DNA of 64,000 nucleotides, taken from positions 248,001-312,000 of the forward strand of contig NZ_QFFJ01000002.1 in the NCBI RefSeq assembly GCF_003308995.1, read 5' to 3'. The position numbers were made by a program, and so were the translations under genes. The DNA comes from Chitinophaga flava. Its GTDB lineage: Bacteria > Bacteroidota > Bacteroidia > Chitinophagales > Chitinophagaceae. Within the stretch, counting starts at the first letter, position 1; every line of letters begins with the position of its first letter. The notes beneath the pieces are model-generated. The model worked only from the letters and a program-made list of their open reading frames with translations, searched no databases and was not told the origin of the DNA. This document shows positions 1-7,500 of the stretch, piece by piece.

Positions 1-429
1 TGGCAAAAAGCCGCTGATTATATCCTGCAACTTGCAGATAAAGCCACGCCCAGAAGAGAATATCCCGAAGTATCCTTTGGCGTAGTGGAAGGCATCGTCA
101 GCGGGCTAATGGGAGTAGAGCCGGATGCGTCCCACCAGCGTATCACAACGCTATACCGCGGCGCCACAGGAAACAATACCACCCTGGATGGCCTCCGGGT
201 GCTAAACACGACCATAATGGTCAACCATGCTGATAAGAAAACCATCTTCCACAACAAGGGAAAACAACCTCTGTTATGGAGAGCTGCCTTTGCAGGTAAC
301 TATGATAAAATTATCCTGCATAAGACAGCTAGACGCGCCAGTCATCGGAAAGACAATAGTGGGAACATGATTTCATATATTGACGTTAAAGTAGAAGCAG
401 GAGAGAAGGTGGAAGCAGATGTGAATTGA
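1..429 (+). CDS. C-terminal fragment of a probable glycoside hydrolase (5' end outside window)
   Basis: The frame is open from the first base of the window to a TGA at 427-429, giving 142 residues with no start, so the gene is cut by the window edge. The segment SGLMGVEPDASHQRITTLYR followed by a strand-rich stretch (LRVLNTTIMVNHADKKTIF, LLWRAAFAGNYDKIIL) resembles the C-terminal beta-sandwich after the (alpha/alpha)6 barrel of glucosidase- and rhamnosidase-type enzymes, where a MG(I/V)EPDA phrase recurs. That assignment is from memory of such families and is tentative; the catalytic part is not visible. A 15-bp hairpin lies 50 bases downstream and the next gene converges on it. Confidence 0.6.
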   Translation, partial: WQKAADYILQLADKATPRREYPEVSFGVVEGIVSGLMGVEPDASHQRITTLYRGATGNNTTLDGLRVLNTTIMVNHADKKTIFHNKGKQPLLWRAAFAGNYDKIILHKTARRASHRKDNSGNMISYIDVKVEAGEKVEADVN

Positions 430-480
430 GCCCGGTATTAACTTTTGCATATTAACGACTTAACTAATTCTCTTTATAAA

Positions 481-520
481 TGGGCAGCTCCAAAGCCAGA
501 TAAGTCTTTGGAGCTGCCCA
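481..520 (+). terminator. Perfect 15-bp hairpin between convergent genes
   Basis: The arms TGGGCAGCTCCAAAG (481-495) and CTTTGGAGCTGCCCA (506-520) pair perfectly around a 10-nt loop. Only a short TTTGC follows on the + strand, so termination strength is uncertain. It sits between the + strand fragment ending at 429 and the - strand gene ending at 573 and may serve both. Confidence 0.6.
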
Positions 521-572
521 TTTGCTTAGAGCAAATCGTAACTATTACATGTTACGCATAAGAAATAACTAT

Positions 573-1370
573 CTACTTCGTTTTATAAAAAAAACTCCCT
601 TCTTCAACCGTGGGCTTCCAGTTTTCGGATTTCAGGTTATCTACTTTCAGGTTGTCAAAAAGTTTTTTGCTACCGGTGATTGTCATGGTAAACTGGTTTT
701 GATCATGCATATTCTTTTGATCCAGTATATAGCCCAACCGGTATTCATTTTCCTGTACAATCTTTTCGATCAATGGCGTTAAATATTCACTGATTGCTTT
801 AGGACTGGAGAATGCGCCCGTGTTTGGAAATTGTATTTCAAAACTACCTTCATACCTGAATTGAGGACTGTAGGCAAAAAGAAAAGTCGTGTCAGATTTT
901 TGTTTGGCTAAATACTGTTTGTATTCTTCCTTATTTGAAAATGTAACCTTTTCCATTTTGTAATCAAATGGATATTTCTTACTGAGTTTTTTAACCTTTT
1001 CAATATCAAATTTATAGGTGTGCCCGTCGTACAAGGCACTCTTCAGGGTGGGATTCACAATCCAGGACTTCACCAGGCTGTAGTTTTGAATGATGCTGAC
1101 AAAGAATGGTGGATTTTCCATTGAATTTTGTACTTCAGCGCCGGTGGTTAGTTCTGTCATCACTGTTTTTATTTCCGCAGGATTATCTATATAGAAATTC
1201 AGATGCTTAGAAGTTTTTGCTTTGTCATAGGGTGGATAGTACCCTATGAGTTTTGTGTTATTGTCGACCTTTAATGAGTCGAACATCGGACGCTCCTGCG
1301 CTGATAGGGTTAGGGATAAAACGAGGGTGGTAATTAAAAAAGCTGGCTTAAGTATAGGTTTTGTTTTCAT
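573..1370 (-). CDS. Secreted or periplasmic protein of unknown function
   Basis: 265 residues from the ATG at 1370. The frame stays open upstream to about 1502, but the extra N-terminus has no hydrophobic logic, whereas the chosen start gives a clean signal peptide (MKTKPILKPAFLITTLVLSL, then TLSAQ). The mature part is hydrophilic with mixed charge and ends in an aromatic and basic tail (EEGSFFYKTK). I recognise no family. The gene is monocistronic, converging with the fragment ending at 429 and separated from the next gene by about 320 bases. Codon use looks like the neighbours. Coding status is fairly safe because of the signal peptide and length; function is unknown. Confidence 0.75.
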   Translation of the reverse strand: MKTKPILKPAFLITTLVLSLTLSAQERPMFDSLKVDNNTKLIGYYPPYDKAKTSKHLNFYIDNPAEIKTVMTELTTGAEVQNSMENPPFFVSIIQNYSLVKSWIVNPTLKSALYDGHTYKFDIEKVKKLSKKYPFDYKMEKVTFSNKEEYKQYLAKQKSDTTFLFAYSPQFRYEGSFEIQFPNTGAFSSPKAISEYLTPLIEKIVQENEYRLGYILDQKNMHDQNQFTMTITGSKKLFDNLKVDNLKSENWKPTVEEGSFFYKTK

Positions 1371-1692
1371 GATGCTGTAGTTGTCTATATAAGATAAAAT
1401 AAGATGGGCATATAAACAAAAGCACTGTAGGATTGGTACCGGTTTTCTGACATCTAATGCAACCACCAAAAGCGGGCAGGCATTGTAGTTTTTATTGCGC
1501 AATCTGTCCTTTAAACACCACTAAATACATTGAGCAACGCTAAATGAGCTCATCCCGGAACAGGAATGATGCTTGTCTGAAGAAAGGAGTAATGTTGAAG
1601 ATATCGAGCGTACCAATAGGGCCTGAAGATGGCTTGGATATTGCAAAAAATCCTTCCAGGTCGGTTTGTTTTAACCAATATAGATAATTCGT
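1371..1692. other. Divergent intergenic region, no gene seen
   Basis: 322 bases separate two divergently transcribed genes (secreted protein on -, hydrolase on +). It must hold both promoters, but no convincing TTG-N19-TAnnTTTG pair was found. No ORF with coding character, RNA gene or repeat was recognised. Confidence 0.5.
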
Positions 1693-2349
1693 ATGTCAGG
1701 TAATGGTGAAATAAAGGTTGAACTGAAGGGTGGACCGCAGCTGATGGCGATTCTGCAGGTTCCCGAGGCTGCTAAAGGATTGGTGATTTTTGCACATGGA
1801 AGCGGAAGCAGCCGGTTAAGCCCCAGGAACAATTTTGTGGCAGATATCCTAAATAAACACCAGATGGCAACCCTGCTTACCGATCTTCTGACTCCTGCAG
1901 AAGATGAAATATATGAAAACCGCTTTAATATCAATCTTTTGAGTAATCGCTTGATAAAAGTATCAGAATGGTCGATGGAACAAGCTGCGCTGCAGCAATT
2001 GTCTGTTGGTTATTTTGGTGCAAGCACTGGTGCTGCAGCGGCTTTGCAGGCTGCTGCGCAGAACAACAGGATTGAGGCTGTAGTAAGCCGTGGTGGCCGT
2101 CCTGATTTGTCAAAAAATCTGTCACAGGTACAAGCACCAACATTGTTAATCATCGGTTCGCTGGATATAGCTGTCATTGAGCTGAACAAGCAGGCTTATG
2201 ATGAGCTTCGGTGTGAAAAGAAAATAGAGATCGTACAAGGTGCTTCACATTTATTTGAAGAGCCCGGGACCCTGGACAGCGTATCCAATCTCGCTGCTGA
2301 TTGGTTTGAACGATATTTAATCAGGAAGTTTCCTGGCAGCCCACTTTAA
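1693..2349 (+). CDS. Alpha/beta hydrolase, dienelactone-hydrolase-like
   Basis: 218 residues. The fold signature is clear: VIFAHGSGSSRLSPRN (HG oxyanion region, about residue 31), the nucleophile elbow YFGASTGAAAA (Ser about residue 114), the acid strand PTLLIIGSLDIAVIE (Asp about residue 157) and the catalytic His in VQGASHLFEEPG (about residue 181). It belongs to the small hydrolases often encoded next to, or fused with, a phosphoribosyltransferase; here the phosphoribosyltransferase gene follows 10 bases downstream, so the two are almost certainly one operon. Substrate unknown. The start ATG at 1693 sits just before the first beta strand, and no upstream alternative is needed. Confidence 0.85.
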   Translation: MSGNGEIKVELKGGPQLMAILQVPEAAKGLVIFAHGSGSSRLSPRNNFVADILNKHQMATLLTDLLTPAEDEIYENRFNINLLSNRLIKVSEWSMEQAALQQLSVGYFGASTGAAAALQAAAQNNRIEAVVSRGGRPDLSKNLSQVQAPTLLIIGSLDIAVIELNKQAYDELRCEKKIEIVQGASHLFEEPGTLDSVSNLAADWFERYLIRKFPGSPL

Positions 2350-2359
2350 AAAAAGGGTT

Positions 2360-2998
2360 ATGTACTTTATTGATCGATATGATGCAGCAATGCAGTTGGC
2401 AGATAAATTAGAAAAGTACAAGGGGGAAACCGGTGTGGTGCTGGCCGTGCCGAGGGGAGGCGTTCCTATAGGCTATTACCTGGCTAAGCACCTGGATTTT
2501 GCATTGGACTTACTGATGGCCAAAAAGATTGGTCACCCTTTGCATGAAGAGTATGCTATCGGTGCAGTGGGATTGGAAGATGCCTTTATAGATGAGAAAG
2601 ACAATATACCTAATGAATACCTTAAAGCACAAATAGACCTTATTCGTTTTGAACTAAAGGAACGTTATAAGAGATTCATGAACAGAGAGGAACCGGTGGA
2701 TATAAGTGGCAAAACAGCTATTGTGATCGATGATGGGATTGCAACAGGAAGAACTATTTTAGTCACCCTGAGAATGCTGCGTAACAAGCACCCCAAAAAG
2801 CTGGTAGTGGCCGTACCTGTTTCCTCTCAGGAAGCTGCGGAACGCATTAAAAGGGAAGTGGATGAGTTTATATGTTTGTATATGCCTGTCCCTTTTTACG
2901 CAGTAGGCAGGTTTTACGAAAATTTCAGACAGATTGATGATGAAGAGGTGATGACCCTGTTAAGGGAATTAAATGAAAGAGATAGACAAGCTGAGTAA
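2360..2998 (+). CDS. Phosphoribosyltransferase-family protein
   Basis: 212 residues with a type I PRTase fold. The PRPP-binding loop is seen as AIVIDDGIATGRTILVTL (about residues 119-136, with the two acidic residues followed by ATGRT), preceded by VLAVPRGGVPIGYYLA near the N-terminus, which is the usual first loop of this subfamily. It starts 10 bases after the hydrolase stop and probably shares its transcript. The family includes stand-alone and hydrolase-fused forms whose physiological base or substrate is unknown. C-terminal helices (EEVMTLLRELNERDRQAE) are charged. There is no sign of truncation. Confidence 0.85.
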   Translation: MYFIDRYDAAMQLADKLEKYKGETGVVLAVPRGGVPIGYYLAKHLDFALDLLMAKKIGHPLHEEYAIGAVGLEDAFIDEKDNIPNEYLKAQIDLIRFELKERYKRFMNREEPVDISGKTAIVIDDGIATGRTILVTLRMLRNKHPKKLVVAVPVSSQEAAERIKREVDEFICLYMPVPFYAVGRFYENFRQIDDEEVMTLLRELNERDRQAE

Positions 2999-3056
2999 CA
3001 CCCACTTTTAAAAATACGTCATCCCTATACTGATCGTTTTATAAAAGCAGTATTTT

Positions 3057-3075
3057 GTGATATAACATTTATCAC
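3057..3075. promoter_or_regulatory. Perfect palindrome, candidate operator of the Crp/Fnr-type regulator
   Basis: GTGATA, seven bases, then TATCAC: a perfect 6+6 inverted repeat 53 bases before the start codon of the Crp/Fnr-family gene. It resembles the half-sites of CRP/FNR dimers (TGTGA/TCACA class). Autoregulation is an inference from position and symmetry. Confidence 0.5.
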
Positions 3076-3128
3076 GAATCTCTTTTGTATCATGATTTAT
3101 TTAACGCAGCTTTATAGACTCAGAGCTT

Positions 3129-3692
3129 ATGGAACGCTACCATTACTTCAGACAGTTTCACGATATCAGTTTGGCAGATTATCATTTGCTGATAGAAAAT
3201 CTGCAACACCGCTCCTTTAAAAAAGGCGATTCCATTATTGTACCAGGACAGATTCAACGGGATCTTTACTTTGTAAAAAGCGGCGTACAGATGGCTTCCT
3301 TTGAGGGCGACAAAACTTATGTCATTGACTTTAGTTATTTCCCTTTCTTATGTGCTATCGCTGAATCCTTTTCATTTCAGGTACCTTCCAAATACTTTTT
3401 AACCTGCCTGACAGACAGTGAATTGGAGTATATCAGTTACGAACAGCTACAAGGACTGCTTGACCAATCCCAGCAAATAGAAAGACTCTTCAGACGAATG
3501 ATCGAAGCTATGTTGGCTGGTATGGTTGATCTTCATATTAACCTTCGCGCCATGACCATAGAAGAACGGTACAGGGTATTTTGCCAGAGAAGCCCGCAAC
3601 TGCTGCATCTGGTGCCACACAAGTATATTGCCTCTTATCTGGGTATAGACCCGACGAATTTTAGCAAGTTATTTAATCAGGTGAAATTTTGA
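3129..3692 (+). CDS. Crp/Fnr-family transcriptional regulator
   Basis: 187 residues, the usual length of the short Bacteroidota Crp-like proteins. The N-terminal two thirds is a cyclic-nucleotide-binding-type jelly roll (RSFKKGDSIIVPGQIQRDLY, then LYFVKSGVQMASF). The DNA-binding helix-turn-helix is at the extreme C-terminus (HKYIASYLGIDPTNFSKLFN). The cNMP phosphate-binding RxAS motif is not seen, so the effector is unlikely to be classical cAMP. A perfect GTGATA/TATCAC palindrome lies at 3057-3075 upstream. The next gene, an alpha/beta hydrolase on the same strand 66 bases on, is a plausible target. Confidence 0.85.
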   Translation: MERYHYFRQFHDISLADYHLLIENLQHRSFKKGDSIIVPGQIQRDLYFVKSGVQMASFEGDKTYVIDFSYFPFLCAIAESFSFQVPSKYFLTCLTDSELEYISYEQLQGLLDQSQQIERLFRRMIEAMLAGMVDLHINLRAMTIEERYRVFCQRSPQLLHLVPHKYIASYLGIDPTNFSKLFNQVKF

Positions 3693-3710
3693 TCTTGGTG
3701 TAGACCAAGA
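3693..3710 (+). terminator. Short hairpin after the Crp-like gene
   Basis: TCTTGGT-GTAG-ACCAAGA, a 7-bp perfect stem with a 4-base loop, begins directly after the TGA at 3690-3692. The following sequence is only moderately T-rich (ATTGTTTGT), so it may be a weak terminator or a regulator site in front of the next gene. Confidence 0.35.
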
Positions 3711-3758
3711 ATTGTTTGTCCGTCGCTTCGGAGCTTTGTAACAAACAAACACAAAGCT

Positions 3759-4544
3759 ATGAGTACTATCGAAACCAGTGGAAGCTATGCAAAGGTAAAC
3801 GGACTGGAAATGTACTACGAAGTGCATGGACAAGGAAAACCGCTTCTTCTTCTACCCGGAGCAGTCTCCGGAGTCAATACCGCCTTCGGTAACCTGATTC
3901 CGCTACTGGCAACAGACAGGCAGGTCATAGCCCTGGAGTTTCAGGGCTATGGACATACAGCGGATATCCCTGAACGCCCGCTTTCATACGAACAATTTGC
4001 AGATGATGTTATTGACCTACTGCATATGCTGAATATAAGAGAAGCAGATATTTTTGGATACAGCACCGGAGCAGGAGTAGCATTGCAGATAGCCATGCGC
4101 CAACCAGCTCTTGTCAGTAAACTTATCCTGGCTTCCGTTACTTTCAATAGCAGCGGGCGCCATCCGGAACTCATTGGATTGGAAGCCCTGCTTACTACCG
4201 AAGGCATGAAAGGTACTCCCTATGAGGCAGAATATCTAAATACCGCCCCGCGGCCACAGGACTGGCCTCGGCACCTTGAAAAAGTAACAGCATTCAACAA
4301 AAGGATGCAGGAATGGTCTGCCGATGACATCCGAAAAATTAAGGCTCCTGCATTGATTATCGCTGGTGATGCAGATATCGTCCGGCTGGAGCATGTGGTG
4401 GAATTGTATAAACTATTGGGAGGCGGTAGTATGGGTGAGTTGTCAATGCCCGATTCACAACTGGCCATATTACCCGGCACGATGCATACTACATTAACAA
4501 AGAAAACCAATTTATTAATGGCAATGATTCCCGGTTTTCTCTGA
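3759..4544 (+). CDS. Alpha/beta hydrolase (esterase/lipase-like)
   Basis: 261 residues. Motifs in order: PLLLLPGAVSGVNTAFGNL (oxyanion region, about residue 29), the nucleophile elbow DIFGYSTGAGVALQIA (GYSTG, Ser about residue 99), the acid strand APALIIAGDADIVRLEHV (Asp about residue 206 or 208) and a late His in LPGTMHTTLTKKTN (about residue 243). This is the common 'alpha/beta fold hydrolase' type related to haloperoxidases and epoxide hydrolases; the substrate cannot be told. It has no signal peptide, so it is cytoplasmic. The gene follows the Crp-like regulator on the same strand and converges with the large surface-protein gene ending at 4576. Confidence 0.85.
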   Translation: MSTIETSGSYAKVNGLEMYYEVHGQGKPLLLLPGAVSGVNTAFGNLIPLLATDRQVIALEFQGYGHTADIPERPLSYEQFADDVIDLLHMLNIREADIFGYSTGAGVALQIAMRQPALVSKLILASVTFNSSGRHPELIGLEALLTTEGMKGTPYEAEYLNTAPRPQDWPRHLEKVTAFNKRMQEWSADDIRKIKAPALIIAGDADIVRLEHVVELYKLLGGGSMGELSMPDSQLAILPGTMHTTLTKKTNLLMAMIPGFL

Positions 4545-4575
4545 AAGCCTTTCCTGATCTGATCTATATTGCTCC

Positions 4576-7500
4576 TTAATATACCACGCTAATAAACCCT
4601 TTCTTTATCCCCATACCATTACCAAACCGGATCACATAATAATAAGTATCTACGGCCAGGGGCTTGCCATTCACTTTGGCATTCCAGGAATTATCGTAGT
4701 GTTTCTTTTCATAAATGATCTTACCGAACCGGTCAAATATCTGCACTTCATTATCAGGATAGAGATCGATATTCTTTACAATCCAATAATCATTAATACC
4801 GTCTCCATTGGGTGTCACGATATTAGTGGCGGTTATTTCATTCAGGTTGTCTGTTGCTACCAGCGTGAAAGTTTGCGTGGCAGTTAGCCCGTATTGATTT
4901 GCACCGGTAACGGTATAGGTAGTGGTGGCAGATGGTCGTACGGTAAGGATGGCCGTATGTTGCCCGTCGATAATGCCATTGGCATCTGCCCACTCATAGG
5001 TGAAGGCGCCGGTGGCAGTCAGTACTGCTGTTTCGCCTTTGGAGATACTATTTCCCTTATCGCTCCGTATGCTGAGTACCGGTGCGGTGTTATTGGCAAT
5101 CTCCAGGGGGTGGCTTACTGGTGTGGCGGCCATGTAGTTGTTATTCCCTGGCTGACTGGCGGTGATCGTTACTGTACCCGCCCCAAGTATCTGCACCTGG
5201 TTATTATTGATGATGGCCGCAATAGCCGTATTACTACTGGTATAAAGGATCGGCAAGCCGGAGCTGGCCGTAGCAGTAAGTGTAAATACCGGATCAGTAC
5301 TTAGTTTGGTTGGCAGTGCCGTGAAATGTATGCTTTGACCAGCCAGGCCGATGCTGAGTATGCCATCTGTAAAGCGGATATCATAGTTCTTCGCTGTGGC
5401 CCCGCTGGCGGTGATTGGATAATTACCTGCCGGAGAGCTGACAGTAGCCGTGGTGTTTAGCTGAACGGGTGTAGTCAATACTGTTTCATCGTCCCTACCC
5501 ACAAAGCCACTATAGCTTGCATGCAGCGGTGGATTAGGATCCCCGAATATCCTGGATTGGTTGTCTGCTGTGATAGTTAACAACCGCTGCTTGATGACCA
5601 GATTGGCAGGGGTATACTGTAAGTCGTAATTGCTGTTAAGACTTAAATCGTTTTGACCAATGGCATAGGTACCGACATTTTCACCAACTATACGACGTAA
5701 ACTACCTGTAAAGGCATCACCATTGATTAGCGCTGGCGTACAAGTATAAGTCAATGCCGGATCAGTGTCTCCATAGTTTTTGTTTTGTGCATTTGCGGTA
5801 ACCGTAATTGTTTTTTTGTTGATGATAAGATTTGCGCCGGTATAATTTAAAACGTAGTTGTTGCTCAATGCCAGACTAGCTTTATTAATGACATAAGTAC
5901 CGATGTTTTCCCCCGGGTTGCGGCTTAGACTACCTGTAAAAGCATCGCCATTCACCAGAGCCGGCGTATAAGTATAAGTCAGAGCCGGATCAGTGTCTCC
6001 ATAAGTTTTGTTTCGTGCATCCGCTGTAACTGCAATTGTTTTTTTGTTGATGATAAGATCAGCACCGGTATAGTTTAACACATAGTTATTGCTCAATACA
6101 AGGCTGGCCTGGTTAATGGCATAAGTCCCGGCATCTTCGCCTGTTATCCTGCTCAGGCTCCCTGAAAAGGCATCACTGTTTACTAAACCCGGGGTATAGG
6201 TATAGGTCAGTGCTGGATCTGTATCTCCATAAATCTTATTTTTTGCATCAGCTTTCACTGTGATAGTTTTTTTATCAATCGTAAAATCAGCGCCGGTGTA
6301 AGTCAGTGCGTAATTATTGCTGAGTGTCAGTGTGTGCTGTGTGATTGCATAAGTGCCGGTACCTTCCCCCGGATCGCGGCTAAGCGCGCCGGAAAAACTA
6401 TCACCATTGACTAAAGCGGGTGTATAGGTGTAAGTCAATAGCGGATCTGCATCGCCATAGGTTTTGTTTTTAGCTTCCGCTGTCAGGGTCACGCTCTTTT
6501 TGCCAATACTCAGGTTAGCGTTGGTATAATTGATCGTGTAATTATTACTCAGGGCCAGGGTATTTTGATTGATGGAATAATTACCGACATCTTCCCCGGT
6601 TGTTCTGGTCAAACTGCCGGTAAAGACATCGCTGTTCTGTAAAGCTGGCGTATAAGTATAAGTCAGTAAAGGATCTGTATCGCCATAGTGCTTGCTTTTA
6701 GCATCAGCTGTTACGTTGATCGTTTTTTTGCCGATCACCAGAGCTGCGCCGTTAAAGGCAAGAAGATAATTGGAGTTGAGGTTTAAAGTGCCCTGCCCGA
6801 TAGCATAACTGCCCACATCCTGTCCTGCTGCGCGGCTCAGACCACCGGTAAATACATCGCCATTGATCAAAGCCGGTGTGAAAGAATAGGTGAGTGTGGG
6901 ATCACTATCTCCATAAGTCTTGCTTTGTGCATCGGCTGTTACTGTGATGGTTTTAGGATCGATCACCAGTGAAGCATTGTGATAGTTCAAGGTGTAGTTA
7001 TTATTCAGTACCAGTGTGTTCTGGTTGATAGGATAACTACCGGTATTTTCTCCTGCTGTACGGGTCAAACTACCAGTAAAGGCATCTCCGGTGATTAAAA
7101 CAGGGGAATAGGTGTAAGCCAATACAGGGTCTGCATCGCCATAGGTTTTGTTTAGTGCGGTGGCATATACATCGATGGGCTTTTTGTTAATGCTAAAGTT
7201 TGCCCCCGAATAATTAACGATGTAGTTATTGCTGATGGACAGACTGCCCTTTTGGATGGCATAGTCACCGATGTTTTCACCTGCATCACGACTCAATACA
7301 CCCGAGAATGCATCGCCGCTTTTTAGCGCCGGGATGCAGGTATAGGTCAATACCGGATCAGCATCGCCATAGGTCTTACTTTTTGTATCAGCTGTTACCA
7401 TGACCGTTTTTTTGCTGATAGTAAGAGTAGCAGGGGTGTAAGTAATGGCGTAATTGCTGCTTAATGCCAGGGTGTTCTTGTTAATAGCATAATTACCTGC

